A DNA stretch of 64,000 nt. Source: Pocillopora verrucosa. Its lineage: Eukaryota; Cnidaria; Anthozoa; Scleractinia; Pocilloporidae. This document shows positions 48,601 through 61,896 of the stretch, one piece after another. Where the stretch lies: assembly GCF_036669915.1 (NCBI RefSeq), contig NC_089325.1, positions 15,913,463 through 15,977,462 on the forward strand, in the 5' to 3' direction. Every line of letters begins with the position of its first letter. The first letter of the stretch is position 1. Both the position numbers and the translations under genes were made by a program. The notes below the pieces were generated by a model. That model worked only from the letters and a program-made list of their open reading frames with translations, ran no database searches and was not told where the DNA came from.

Positions 48601-50555
48601 CGTGAAATTTATACATTGCTCTCTGATCGTGCTCTCTGTGGAATAGAAAAAAACTGTTATAATAAAAAGTCATTTGGTTCTGAAGTATTTTGAAGGATCC
48701 CAATTTCATCGCTGATATCACGTTTGTTTTCTCTGTTGTTTGAAATTTGTTAGGGGTCGCTCAACATGACAACTGAAACAGCCATAAGAAATAATAAATT
48801 TGGCCACGAATCCAAGGTGCAAAACATTTTGTCATGACAGTTAGTGACTTTCACAGTCATTAGTAAGTGACGTGAAATGGCCCCTTGCGTGGGAAAGTGT
48901 GATTGATTTTCACTGACACAACACCTACACTTTTAGTTGAACTAATGGTGATGTAAGTAAATAAAATCCGAAAACCGAGTTTACATTTGTGATGCTCGGT
49001 CAATTGCTTAATAGAGGAAGTTGAAAGAGCAGTTTTTTAAAGTTTTCTGAAGATAGTAACCGCAGAGGTGTTCATTTACTATCTGATTTGGATTTTGCTT
49101 CGTTTCGGTGACGCTCGTAATTACGTCAAGAAAGTTAATCAGCTGCAGTTCAACAGCTGTTGGGTCAAGAGACATTTATTACCTTACTTTAAATAATAAG
49201 TCTGTCTTTTGTTTGTTTTATCAACTCTGCTGCGGCGAAAATTCGCTTCTAGCTGAGGAGAAAACAGTAGGGCAAGACTTAAGAATTGCTTTTCTCCTTC
49301 ATGATCGCTTAGAAGGTAAGTCACTTGGATATTAATCATAGAAAGTAAACTTGAATTTATTAAATACGTTAATGTCTTCTTCGATTTAAGAAGTGCTACG
49401 TTTTAATTAAAACCGGTTCATTCGAGTAGAAGCAGCTTTGAAACTAGCAATTTCCTTAGTTCCAATAGAAGAAACTAAACAACATATGTCTATCGATATT
49501 ATTCTTGTTGATTTTGAATTTCTACACCGTTAAAGGCACATTAGAACTGCTCGAAAGAAAGATGAAGTACAGAGGTTTTATAGAATTGTCATCTTCTCTC
49601 CTGCTGTTATGTTTTACGTATTGACGACAAATTATAAAGCGCGGAAAACAGCCTGCATTAATTCGTATGGAATAAGTAACAGCTTTGTCCAGGCCAGTTC
49701 TTAATCCTTATTTGCCAGAGATACACTTTAGCATTCTGTTCGTGACCAAAAAATTAAATTCTGGGTAAACATAGTTTTATTTGTAGGACAAAGTAAAGTC
49801 CTCCATTATTTTCTTCAGCGTTGCTTTTAATCAAAATATTTTTTCTTTTTTTTATTGTTTTTATTTTCTGTGTTTGTTCGTTTGCTTGCTAATTTATTAT
49901 TCTCTCTCTCCCTTTTTTTCCCCCTTTTTACTGTTGTAATTTGTTTGGAGCTACGCCTTTTTGGCAAGGGAATCCACCTGGAGTGTTTGACTGTTAATAC
50001 TTTCCGTTATGTAAATCTATTTCTCTTACCTTTATTTCACCTCAGTTATAGATGAATAAAGACCAAACAGTGATATCGAACGGGCCTTTGCTTTCTCAAA
50101 AATTTGGAAAAGTGCTCTTCAAGTCTGCAAACACCAGTTTTGCTTTTTGCAAACCCGGCGCTTTTGGCTTTGCTTTTGCCACATTGATAAATTATCTTTG
50201 CTTCTGGAGAAAATCAAGTGCGTTTAAAATCTCGAGCACTGTCTGAATCAAAGTAAAATTTCCAATGAAACCATGATTAAAAACAAAATGAATTAAAGAA
50301 TAAAATATTCCCCTTAGCGTTTGGGTTGAAATAAAAGGTATTTGAATTTATAATTATCATTAAACGATTTTGCAGATGTTATAATATGATGTACCCTACA
50401 GATTTACAAAATGGCAGGCTTAAATTTCCACGTGTCAGATTTTATTTAAACTTCTTCATGTAAATGACATATTGCTTGCGCGTCTTTTCGAATAAATACG
50501 ATCCTCTAGCCGATTTTTGCCTCTCTAATTCCAATGAAGTAATTGTTGGGTTACA
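45692..50555. other. Gene-poor stretch with minisatellite and one weak exon
   Basis: Apart from the minisatellite at 46.8 kb, only one exon-like segment is visible: 49253-49315 (+), acceptor cgcttctag and donor GAAG|gtaagt, 63 bases, phase 1 at both ends (EEKTVGQDLRIAFLL). No partner could be joined with confidence. T-rich low-complexity DNA lies near 49840-49930. Confidence 0.3.
46770..46882. repeat. 22-bp minisatellite
   Basis: Four consecutive 22-base units begin at 46792, 46814, 46836 and 46858 (for example cacttgccgtgccttgaaatga), with partial diverged units on both sides. Units differ by several bases, so the array is old. Confidence 0.75.
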
Positions 50556-51783
50556 TCATTTCTCTACATTTTCTGAACTTCTTCTGAATTCCTTGTAACA
50601 GCCAAGCATCTTTGCAGTCAAACACAAGTCGGTTTTAGTCCCTGGTGCTCTTGCAATCTTGCTCTAGAAAATAGTTAAAGTAAAATAAAATTTATCTTTT
50701 TCAAAGAAAAGAGCACCGGAAATTTCCTAAGACCCGATCTCTTCATTTTCGATATTTTGCAATAAATGCATACAGATTCATGTGGAAACAAAGAATAATG
50801 TCAGTACGGGTACAGAACAATACAATGAATTAATAAACAGTTACGTTTAATTTTTATAAACTTATAAAAATTAATTGCATAATTTGATAAATACTTGAGT
50901 TTCAGGGGACGGATTGAAAATTATGAAAGTTTGGAATCTTGCATGGTCTTAAGGAAATTAATGCAATGGTAAACCAAAGCATCTTTTTTGCCAGATGACC
51001 GAAATATGAATTAATCAAATAAGTGATTTCTATTTCCAATGTCATTGCCAAGCCGAGCTACCTCAATAAAGAATGTCTACAAATAATAGGAACTAGGGAG
51101 CCCACCCGTTCTTAAGTCATTTCTGGAGCTACTGATAAGCTCTAGTTGAACAATGGTAGATTTTTTTCTCAATGTAAGATGCCTTTTGACACTTTTTTAC
51201 TTCTCTTGTTAACATGCCTCAACCTGTCTCAGCCTTTGCCATCAATTGCCATAACGAGCGCTGAGTCGCGAATGATTTTCTCGCACATTTTTTGTCTTAA
51301 AATTCAGAGTTATTCAAGAGTAATATTATTCTTTTGTTTAAAAAGCTTTGCCGATGTGCTGTAAAATAGTGAGGGCAATCCTTGCATTGCCGAAAAATGA
51401 AGTCAGAACAATGGAAAACTGTGCTAGATCTGCGTTCACTTCTACATTTAACGAGCAAGTAACTAAAATATAGCGGATAAAACGCTGGCTTTTACATGTT
51501 GAGGGAGATATGCCGACTGCTGTTTTAAGTTACCTAATTGCAAAGCTAAGGGGACTTTTTCCAAGAGGCCAAAACAGGTTACATTTAATTTGCAAAGATA
51601 GCGAAGCTATTTTGAGACAGGTTACATAGAACTTACTTTCGCCCAAATTTCAGTTTTCTTCCTCCTACCCGTGTTCTCGCCACCGCTCCCATGAGTCCAC
51701 GGAGCGGTGTATCCGTTAACTTCTGTAGTTGTCCAAAGAATAATCAAGGCACACAAGAGCACTGGAAAGATCTTGATTTCCAT
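50556..51783 (-). CDS. Secreted peptide precursor 5 (diverged C-x7-C family member)
   Basis: Exon 1 is 51637-51783 (49 codons, donor AAA|gtaagt) and exon 2 is 50556-50663 (35 codons plus TGA, acceptor ttttctag); the phase is 0 and the product 84 aa. Both exons are too short to stand out as ORFs. The signal peptide (KIFPVLLCALIILWTT) ends in EVNG. The first predicted peptide, YTAPWTHGSGGENT, is followed by Gly-Arg-Arg-Lys-Lys. Exon 2 contains LCLTAKMLGC, matching the loop of the other four (LC..AK..GC, seven residues between cysteines), with a 13-residue basic tail after it. The monobasic/dibasic site before the loop is not kept as KRR (TKTD instead). Same strand, intron phase and layout as genes 1-4, separated from them by the collagen gene and the hAT element. 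Poly(A) signal at 50441-50446. Confidence 0.65.
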
Positions 51784-52905
51784 TCTCGTAGCAGACTTTA
51801 TTATTTCTCTTTCAACAGTAGGAACTCTTTTTTAGAATGGGTGGTTTTCCACTCGACGGGAAATTGGTTTTAGTTGTCACTTACGCAAGGGGATATCTTT
51901 ACTGAGACGTGACATAAACTGGCTATTTGTTTTGTTTGCTTAAGGATTTATTGGTTTTATGAAGTTTGCTAATCCTTTTGACTAATAAAACTCTTTCGAA
52001 ACTGACGAGGACAGTTTAACCAAGAGTTCATCCTTATCGATTCTTTCCGGTTTTGCATTCTGTATTATAGAAAATTATTTTATGATGTCTAAGACCAAGA
52101 TTATTTCATTTATCAGTTTGACGCAATTAGTTTCTACAGATGTTTTACCTGCTAAAGAAGATTCATTATTGTTTGTTTTAAATGGCTTAGGTTAAGCAGG
52201 TGTCCGTGTTGGTTATTTGAACAACAAATTAAGCGAGCTCCAAAAAACATTAGCGTTATGAAAGTGTATTTTAAGTTTAACTGGCCTTAGTTATCTAGAT
52301 CTGCCTTTGGATGGAAATACCTCAGTTTCATGCGGCGAACGTCTAAAGTGCCGCAGTGTATTAAAGTTTCACAAGGACTTAATTTATCTGCCCTGTCAAA
52401 CCTAGAACGTACTGTAATATCATTTGTCTGAAAAAAACAGGAAATTACGCATCCTGACAGTTAAATTCAATGTAAATAATTTGTATAATTAAAAGACGCG
52501 AGAGTCGGTATTTTTACATTCTGTGTTTCCTCACCTGCTCAATCGTGTTATTTCATCTGTTACAAAAATTGTTTTTATTTGTCAACGCGAAAAAAGTGTT
52601 CCGTTTGCTTGAAATTTCATTACTGTTGGTGCATGGTTGGCTACTTAATGGAAAATATGACCTTTTATTTGCTTTCACGTTACAGTTTGAAAGCTATGCG
52701 AAAGTAAGCAGATTTATTTAAGCATGAATGAGTGGGTGTCAGTTTCATGTTTTCATTATTTGAAGAGGAAATGAATTTGACCTCTGCGGAAAATAGACCT
52801 CAGGCAATCTGAAACAAAAATGAATGTGCGCCATAATCAAAACCACCGTTGTGCTTGGAAAGAACACACGTTTCATGTGTTAGGGGCAATTTTGAACTAC
52901 TAAGG
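51784..52905. other. Intergenic stretch, no supported gene
   Basis: Contains the presumed promoter of peptide gene 5, with only a weak A-rich TATA-like element (minus-strand ctaaaaaagag near 51828). Nothing else is supported. Confidence 0.35.
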
Positions 52906-53392
52906 ATGGAACCTCAAACGTTTCTTTTGTATTCTGGCTTACCGAAAACCAGCTACCACTACTACCATTTAAGAGTTGCAGATGAAGATGGAAAAGTAAA
53001 TTTGTGCAACTTGTGTCATGATTTTCCTTATTTAAATCATTGCAACTCCATCGCTTCTTTGGAAATCCTTGCGAATTCTATCCCGACAGGTAATCGTGAG
53101 TTACCCGGGGTTATTTTTTTTCTCAGTCCAGTTATTCTGCCATTTGATAGAGACAATATTCCGTTTCAATTGGCTTCTCAACCAAAACGTTTCCAATTTG
53201 TACTCAGAGCCGACGACAAAACCTCTTCTCATAGGTGAAGGCGAATTATTTATTTTATCCTTGGATAAATCATCCTTGGATTCCAGACCTGATTTATGGA
53301 TAGTTTCACACCTGCTTATCTCAAAGGGAACTTTAAAGCGAATTGAATGCTCGAAGAGTCCCACTGACACATCATTTCATGATTTTCTCTGA
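52906..53392 (+). CDS. Possible small two-exon gene, unknown product
   Basis: ATG 52906 in strong context (aaggATGg) opens 184 bases to a donor ACAG|gtaatc at 53089. An acceptor cttctcatag at 53234 leads into 158 bases ending TGA 53390-53392. The phases match (1/1) across a 145-base intron, giving 113 residues. The frame is also open upstream of the ATG to about 52884, after a possible acceptor, so it may be the 3' end of a larger gene. Visible features: MEPQTFLLYSGLPKTSYHYY, a cysteine/histidine cluster LCNLCHDFPYLNHC, and a hydrophobic C-terminal half. There is no signal peptide. I do not recognise a family. Confidence 0.4.
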
Positions 53393-54768
53393 CAGGGCAT
53401 GCCATGATTGGCATACAAGGTCGTATATCACAGCCTGCATTTTGCTCTACCGCTCACAATTCAGCACTAAAACACATGACAATTAGAAATCATTGCCGAT
53501 TTCCCGAAACTTTCTGAATCTGGCTCGCTAATAATCACCCCCAAACTATCTGCATTCATGCGGACACTAATTTCGGCGAATTAATACGAAGAATGATCGA
53601 CAATTTTATGACGACACGACCAATCCTGGCAAATTGTATGTAAATGGGGTGTAAAAGATTAATCAAGATTTAGAAGCAGCTGAGTTATGGATCACGAAAT
53701 AAGGTTGATTGACAAATCAGTTAGGTTAACATCATAATCTTATCTTGTCTTCAGATATCTATGTTATGCAGGTGATGATAATTATGAATTTTTCAAGCGG
53801 TTCTGAAGTGAATCATACGTATCAAATCAGTCTAGAGATATTTTCTATCGATTGCTGTAATACCGTTACACCAAGAGAATATCAACAGTTGATATTCTAT
53901 TGGTTACTTTAAAGCATGTTGGTTTATTTCTTCCACATCCATCGTAGCCAATTTTTTTTTTTTTTTTAACCTACATCGACGCGTACTGACTAATCGTTCC
54001 AATTATACCCTGAGTTTCATGATGCACCTTTACACGTGTTACGGAAACAAATCCTCCCACCGGGAGCCTCGTTAACCTTGATTATCGTTTGGATGCATTT
54101 TTTAATCCATGTATTTCATCACTGGAAGCAAAGTTTTACTCAAGCTTTTCCTTTTATCTCTTCACCTATCCAAAGATCTGATCAGCACCTCCTCCTTAGT
54201 GAAACAATTTTGTGGTGTATCAAGATAAGTCTTCCGAGCTGATAAGTTCGCACTATTCGGCAATGAAATTTCCAGAGGTAAATTTTTAGTCTTCGTTGTT
54301 TCCCAAAAGCAAATGCTACGCTCTTACCGCAAAAGATTGACAGTTACCTCAACTCCATCTTGCCTTCATGAAACCTGTTGTCAACTTTCTAAGGAAGCCC
54401 ACCTCTCAAGAAAACATTTGCAGGCAATCGGGGTGTAAAATTTGACAGACCGAAAATTTTACGTTTGCTTTTTAGTAAAAGTTCCATAAAAAAGGCAATT
54501 CAATTCTAGAGTCGAATTTTGGACCTGGCCTTTCAGCAGTGGCAAGTACAGTGCACTTGCGTGCGAGTTTCCAGTTGAGTGGTCTCATAAAGTCATGCGG
54601 TCTGCCGCTGAGGCAATAGGAGGTTCATAATTGTACATGTGCACTAATCTTTCCAAAGCTTCCGCCAGATCGAAATCAGCGGAACTAAGCCGCTGTGTTT
54701 TTTCTCGAACTCTAAGCAGGGCATCTTCATTTCAGACCAGCTCATCTAGCCTCTGAATTAAGGAAGTA

Positions 54769-54805
<37 letters not shown>

Positions 54806-57800
54806 GATTATCAAGTCAGTTGATAATACTTAATTACCTGGTTAGCCTCTAAATTAATAGTCTCGTGTTTCTCGGCTAAGGATAACCAAGTGTTTTCAAT
54901 TCAATGACTTACACTCAGAATGACTCGCGATGCCTTAAGTCAGAAAACTTTGGTTTTTGAAAGCGGAGCAGCTTTTACCACAAGTAAAAATGAACTGATG
55001 AAATACAATTTAAGATTAGTTGGCAGATTTTTTGTTAACTGGAAATATTTCCACACGGGGCATTTGTAGGATCAGAGGAAAGATTTTTCACGAAAGCTTC
55101 TCTAGTATCATAGCTACCAAAACTAATTCAGGAGCAGCAGTTGACACTGGGGAAACAGATAAATTAACGAGATAAGTTACTATCCAATCATATTAGTCCA
55201 ATGACGTCAACAGCAAATACACCTTTGCACGAGGAACAACAAAATGCAAGGTAACGATTAAAGGGTGAATGAACCAGGTTGATGGGCAGGGGCATGATTG
55301 TTAGGCTCATCGATGCAGCAAAAGAATTAATTCGTTAATGCAGCGAATTACAGGTTAGAAAGATCAAAACGGGTCTTGATCAAATGTCACATTTGGTGAA
55401 AACTATTACAACCTTAATATGATGTAAATGAGAGTTAACATGGGGAGAGGATGTAAACCAATTAAGCTATTCGTAAAGCCTCAGATCTGTATGGCTGATA
55501 CAATTATTTCTTTTTGTCAGCTGCTTTTCCGGCACAAGTGAGAGCAGTGGACATGATATATGCATGGTTGGCTTCAATTTGGTGGCTTTGTGCTGGTAAG
55601 TGCTTAGGGGGTAAATTGACTGTTCACAGCTGTTACTGTTTTATGATAGACTGTTCGCGAAAGAGGGTGATACTTGAACTCGACTCTGGAATCGTAGTCA
55701 TTGTTATACCTACTGAGATGTGAAGAAACCGCTAAGGAGACGCTTTTATAGTAGTTAAAGGAAAAGCGACTATAACAATTATTATCGGGAAGATTTTCCG
55801 ACAAACAGCATATTAATTCAAATGGCGTGGCTTAGAAAAACGAATGTGAGAAAACAACTTTGATTTGAGATTGTTTGTGTCATCTAGTTGAAACTTCAAA
55901 GACTGATAGAGAAGCCTTTGAGGTAAAAAAAGGTTTTTCCGAGTTGAAGATCCATTGTTTAAGTGATATATTTTTTTGCCGCTATTTTAACATGCACTAT
56001 CAGTGTTGAGCAAGGCAGCTTACTGTTGTTTGTTTAGTTGTAAGATCTTTTACATTTAGTTTTATTTGGAATCCGAGCAGTCTGAAAAAAGTGCTTTTCT
56101 TAAGGACTTTTCGCATATAAAAACATTCCATAATTGAAGTCTCAAGTTGTTTTGAGGGGTAAATTGGTTTCCCGGCATCTGTCATGTAATTTCGTTTTAA
56201 GTGCCTTGCAATCCACGATCTGTCAACAGCTTACAAATCATGTTATATGGAATCGATTGTTTCAACAGCAAGGCAGTCTGTTTGTAACATCAACAGCAAA
56301 GAGTAACTCTGCGCTATCCCCTTTTTTTAATTTTTATACCATTAAGCATGATTGAAAGGTATTTACCGTCTCAAGCGAGGTCAGAAAAATTCACCCTCAG
56401 AGGGTCTTGCTGAATGATAACAAAAGCGTAAAGGTCATATCTTAAATCTACCAGTGAACTCTCGAATTATCTGTATTACACAGACGCGTCATTAAGTGAC
56501 TTAGAGTTTAACTTCTTCGAGGTGACTCGTGCATAATTTGAAAAGGGATTGTTTTGAACACTGAGCTTGAGGCTATATATATTTTATTTCTCCTCCAATT
56601 TCTCTTTTGCATATTAATACTGATATGTCGACCTTCAGAGAGAGGGCATTAGTCAGCATGGAAAGGTTGATGTTGAGTTCTTTAACCTGATATTTCGATA
56701 ATTTTTTAATCAGCAAGATACAGGCATAACTCTCATTACTTGCACAATGTTAGATAACCACATGATGTAAACAAACTACACTGCTTTAATAATCGGTAAT
56801 TATATCGATCACGGAAGAGGTTTCTCGACACAAAGTGGAAATAACATTAGCACTTCACTTCTAGAGGGAAAAAATGTGTTTTGACGCGTGCCTCAATTTG
56901 ACAACCTGTCGGTGAAATGTATCCAGAGAAAATTGGTTCAAAGGAAACTGATACAATTTGCTAACATTGACCATGGGCGAAGATTGCCAGTGGCTCTCAC
57001 CTCCTTTTAGCTTCCTGGTATCAATATCTGCCTCGCATGTCTTGTTTTTGAGAACTTGGATGGAAATCGAGGACTTAAAGCAAGAGCTGGTAGTAAACAT
57101 TGCCATGATAAATCGATTTCATTTACTCAATGTTCGCTCTTAGAGGGACACCAGGTTGACAATGGATGAATTGATTAATTTTTCGTCTTTTTATCTTTAA
57201 GTATGAGATCACCTTCATGGTTTGCGTCTTTCTTATCACATCGTGTAGGGAACTTTTTTGGCAACCCCACAAGGAAACTTTAATATCATATCTAGCGTGG
57301 AACAGGAACATAACAGGGTTCTTTTTACATGGTAAAGTTTGATAAGATTAGCTTTTAGGGACGTCACTTTAAAAGACGGCTATTGTGTCTTAACTTACGA
57401 TAGCAATTTCAGTTAAAGCAATTACCGTTCCCTGAGCCCCTTAGCGGATTTACGAGGTACGAGAGCTGAGAGACTTGAGTGTTCTGGTCATTTTAGTATA
57501 TTTGGAACATATTCACACCCGGATATTACGTTTGTCGCGAGTATTTTAAACACTTTGTAATTCTTACAGGCACTGTCTAATCTTTAGTGACAATCTTTAA
57601 ATATTGCTGCTATTCTCGGCCCCCCTTAAGCGGTCAAAATTGTAAACAATTTGTGTCATTCACTGTAGAGTAAAAGTTGATAGGTTTCAATTCAACCCTT
57701 GGACAATATAGTGAAATAAAAAATTTCCTCGGGGGGGTGGGTGGGGGGTCCAGTAGACCACTGTTGTTCATCCTTTTTTAAAAAAGCCGGTTTAAAGGCT

Positions 57801-60463
57801 TCATGTCTTCAAACGGGTGCCCGCCTCGAGGCCGCTCAACTGCATTAGTGATGTTTGTTTTTCCGATACAGTTCTCCTTCGTCTATGGTTTTTAAACGAC
57901 AAAACTTGGTGGAAAATACTGGAGAGTAGAAAGTTACAATTTTCACTACGCAATACCCTTCTTCCCTTTGCTTAGTATGCTAATAAAAGCCGATATGACA
58001 AGCAAACGAGGTTCTCGGTTGCAGAACTGCAAAATCAAAAGTGACATTATTGATTTGTGGTTTTCCCCATTTCCATATTACAGGGGAGGTAAACGAATAT
58101 TAAAATGGTGTGTTTTGCAGAACGGTGCAATTAAAATATCGTTGACTTGTTTATAGATTTTGCCGCACATAAAAAAGAGTAGGTGTAGAAGAAAAAAGAT
58201 GCTAGCACACTTCTACTTTAAGGATCGATATTTGCCACTAGACTAGAATTACTACTCAGTAAGTGTACTAAGTGAATGCGGAGTTTTTTCGCCTGATTTT
58301 ATATTATTGATGTCCGTATTAATTCGAGCAAAGAACTTAATCCTGTTAAGTGGTCGATTGTTCTGCCATAAATATCTAATCCAAGAACGGATAGTTCGCA
58401 GGCAATTTAATCGAAAAAATTAACTCAATTTTGCACACCGTCGGCCCATTCAAAAGAACAAAAGCACGGTGAGTTGTTTCCAATAGCTTTTAATCAAATG
58501 CACGAATGTTTTTCAACAAACCGCTTTCTTTAAGCGCGATAGGGTAAATATGACTTTGTGGTTAATCTACGCGCACACGCTTAAAAGAGTTGTGTGTGTA
58601 AGGGTCTCCAAAGAAAGAAAATTTTGTTCGTTTTAAATATTCGAAGGAACTAAGGTGAGTCTTTTAGTACATAAGTACATTCTTCTCAGGTCTACTTTGC
58701 ATCACAAAACGACTTATGTAAGACCTTTGAAATATCCGTTTATTTACAATAGATAACAATACCACGATGATTTTAAGAATTCAGTTACATTCTAGTAAGG
58801 TCAACTGTTTGCGAGAAACAGCTTCCGTTTTTTCGAACATATTTCCCCCAGAATTTACTACAAATAACGTTTGGGGAATGGTATGTATGATTCTGTTATG
58901 ATTATTTTACGTAAATGCAGAGAGAGAAGCTCGACTTGGAATTTGGCGTGAGGGAAACCAAGGTTTCATTCCGTGACTTTGACAGCGAACTCGAACAGCG
59001 AACGGCAAAAGGAGCCTTCAATTCTGCATAATCTGCTTGAGCCCTGAAGTGCAAATATTTGTATTTGCTCTGAGTAGGAGGTTTTGTCTAAATTTCCGTC
59101 GAATTGATTCTGCCAGATTTAGGTAAAAGAAAAATAGATAAAAAGTTAATTTGTTTTCTTTCCATTGCTGGGACTCTCGCTCACGGCAAGGTTGCCGGTC
59201 ATAGAGCTTCTATTGAAATATGTGTCTGGGGACCTTTCTTCTCCTAGCAGCTTTTATTTTTCCATATTGAGATATTTATCATATTCAAATTATGACAGGG
59301 TAGACTCTTTTTGAGATGATCCAAACTATTAAAAGTAAGTCCATGATAAGATAATTGTACACAATTTATTTCATCGAGGGAACATTATGATTTTTTCCTT
59401 CAAGAAGGTTTTTAGTCATATTCAGTCTTCACATCCTCGTAAATACACTGTAAGACTATAAATAGAAACTATAAATGAATCCGATGAATAATAGAGAGGA
59501 TGTTTATAATTTTGTCCAATTATACCGATATACATTATTAAACAGTAATGTCCACTTTCTATTTTTGCCATCATTTAGATACCCATTTTGATATGTTACT
59601 ACGTTTCAACGTGCAATAATTTTTAGCGATAAAATGATATTATTTTTTGAATGAAATAATTAAGGCAATAAGATGCGTCATTTATTTATACAACCATTTC
59701 TACATCAATGTATCGTTGTAATATGTGGTAATTCACATTACATTCCGTCGTCTTCGATAAGATTCTTGATTCATGATTTCGTTCATACCTTAGGCAGTTC
59801 TTTATGAAATTTTATATGTGAAACTGTGCCAGACCAGACCGAACTGTTTCATGAATTTCTATTTCCATTCTTGAATAAATATACTAGGGCCTCATAAGTT
59901 TTTTTTTCTCAGTGGAGCGTTGTTTCTTATTGGTATTCCAAGTCATTCACTGTCGGTGAACTATGACAAACTTCTACACAATAAATATCTTCCGTATCAT
60001 AGGTGGAACAGTAGGCTAATACATATTAAAACTGAATTAATCGTTAAAGGGGCTCGATCAAAGTTAAATCAACTCGATCCTCCTTTAGTTTTGCCAATGT
60101 CAATGTGACGCAGTAGTGCTGTTCTCTTTTCCAACCTGTAAAAAATAGGATGATTAAAATTATCATCCCTTGATTGCGGAAATAAATTGGGTTCAGTCAG
60201 CGAGCTTTAAAATTAACTGACGCTACTATACAAATTCGGGAATTCAAACTCAATCCAAGATGCGTAGCCAAGAACTTTCGTTGCAGGGTCTTGTTCATTT
60301 TGACATATTTCTTTGCAGTAAGGGTATATATAATGAAAATTGTGGCTTTATTGTGTCTTATGAAATCGAATGTATGTGTCAACTTCTTAAAAGTTCAACC
60401 GTTTAGGAGTTTTAAAGGACTTAAAAGACTATCGAAATCGACATCGCGCAGAATGCACGATGT

Positions 60464-60506
<43 letters not shown>

Positions 60507-60765
60507 AATGATGCCAGCGAAAATCAAAATGAGAATTTTAACTCCTGATTGTTTTTCATTAGTTCTGTGAATATTGACCTCTTATTTACTGCAAAAATAA
60601 GTGTCCGGATGGTACATCTTGTAGCGCTGTACAATCAACTTTGAAAGTGAGGCTACGGATAGCATTCGCTCGTACCATTATCCTCAGTTTAACAAAAATT
60701 TATGTATAGATTTAATTTTATGCTGATTAAATTTAAAACAAGAATGATTTCAAAAACGGTCCGGC
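53393..60765. other. Gene-poor stretch with isolated exon-like segments
   Basis: 55521-55595 (+) has a good acceptor (tttttgtcag) and donor (GCTG|gtaagt), is phase 1 at both ends, and encodes a hydrophobic segment (MIYAWLASIWWLCA). 58920-59031 (+) follows atgcag and runs 37 codons to TAA (LDLEFGVRETKVSFRDFDSE). The two do not join in phase, so I call no gene. G-rich sequence lies at 57731-57749 and a (GA)n microsatellite at 60465-60505. Confidence 0.3.
60465..60505. repeat. (GA)n microsatellite
   Basis: About 20 uninterrupted GA units. Confidence 0.95.
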
Positions 60766-61896
60766 TTAAAGCTTATCCATGTACTCATAATGGAGATTAG
60801 TTTCAGGTGGATTTCCATCGGGGCGGCCCAGATTAATTTCCGATATTTTGTTCAAATCGAACATGGCAACTGCCTTTGTTCGTTTTACTCGAGTTCTCAT
60901 CTTCAAAGAGCAAAATAAGGCCTTCAATCCACTTCGATAATTTGTGCTAAAACCAAAGATGACGTACGGGTTGATGGCGTTATTCGCGTGAGCGAAGATG
61001 ACGATGAACCTAACCATGGTTCTTGCAACACATGACGGGTTAAGATCCCAGTAGAAGAGAATCAGGTAGATGGAAATATTGAATGGAAGCCAGGACAAAG
61101 CGAAAACAACAACAACAGCAATGACAGTTCTGAGAACATTCCTAGTGCGCCTGTTCCAAGAGTTCTTCTGGATGCTTGAATGATTAATTACCTGCACTTT
61201 GCGCTGTCGTAATTTAGAAATGACGAGAGAATATAGAATAATCATCGTTACCATAGGGAGAATGAATAAAAAAAAAGACAACACAAGGAAATATTCCTTG
61301 CTAGCATTATCCTGTTCATAAAACGGTCCCCAGCTGTAGATACAAAACGTCTTATTTTCATGAGAGGATAGGCGCCAGGCATATATGTAAGGTGCGTGGA
61401 ATCCAAATCCCACAACCCAAGTAAGGACAATGAAGATCTTCCTTATCGAAGGCGTGACAATGTTGGTTCTCAAAGGGAACATGATCGATCGAAATCTATC
61501 AAAAGCTATTACGACTAAACTTTCAATGGAAACAGCAGTGGACACGTCTTGGACGGTGTGTGTCATCCTGCAAAGTACTTCTCCAAGGAATCCATTGATA
61601 TGCCATTCAAACGGGGCGGAGAGTGTCTCTGTTATCCTGCGAGGTACGACTGTTATGGCAAACAGAATGTCGGAGCACGCCATGTTGAGAATAAAGAAGT
61701 CTACTGTAGTGCGCAAGTTCTTCTCCCTGTAACAAACTATCGCGATGAGAGAGTTTCCAACGAAGCTGAAAACGAGTATAGCAGCATATGCCAAACTTTG
61801 GCCAAGCTTAGCCTCGTTATCCAAATGAAAAGAGTCCGAGTCGCATTTCTCGTTAGATGAATTAAAAGGGGACGAAATATTTTGATCGATATCCAT
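60766..61896 (-). CDS. Rhodopsin-family (class A) GPCR, peptide-receptor-like, second paralogue
   Basis: An intronless 376-residue seven-transmembrane receptor starting at ATG 61896 (cttgATG? context caagATGg). Landmarks: glycosylation sites N6 and N12; GN in TM1 (N48); NMACSD in TM2 (D76); C109 pairing with C185 in loop 2 (HENKTFC); DRF at 133-135; W160; P214 in TM5; SWLP at 268-271 in TM6; NPYVIF at 309-314 in TM7. It shares LGxxLC, DVS..VSI.SL, FHAPY.Y and ENKT.CI..WGP with the receptor at 8081-9232, so the two are paralogues from one cnidarian-type subfamily. It keeps a more canonical TM6/TM7 than its partner. It is on the same strand as the five peptide genes. The ligand is unknown. Confidence 0.9.
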   Translation of the reverse strand: MDIDQNISSPFNSSNEKCDSDSFHLDNEAKLGQSLAYAAILVFSFVGNSLIAIVCYREKNLRTTVDFFILNMACSDILFAITVVPRRITETLSAPFEWHINGFLGEVLCRMTHTVQDVSTAVSIESLVVIAFDRFRSIMFPLRTNIVTPSIRKIFIVLTWVVGFGFHAPYIYAWRLSSHENKTFCIYSWGPFYEQDNASKEYFLVLSFFLFILPMVTMIILYSLVISKLRQRKVQVINHSSIQKNSWNRRTRNVLRTVIAVVVVFALSWLPFNISIYLILFYWDLNPSCVARTMVRFIVIFAHANNAINPYVIFGFSTNYRSGLKALFCSLKMRTRVKRTKAVAMFDLNKISEINLGRPDGNPPETNLHYEYMDKL

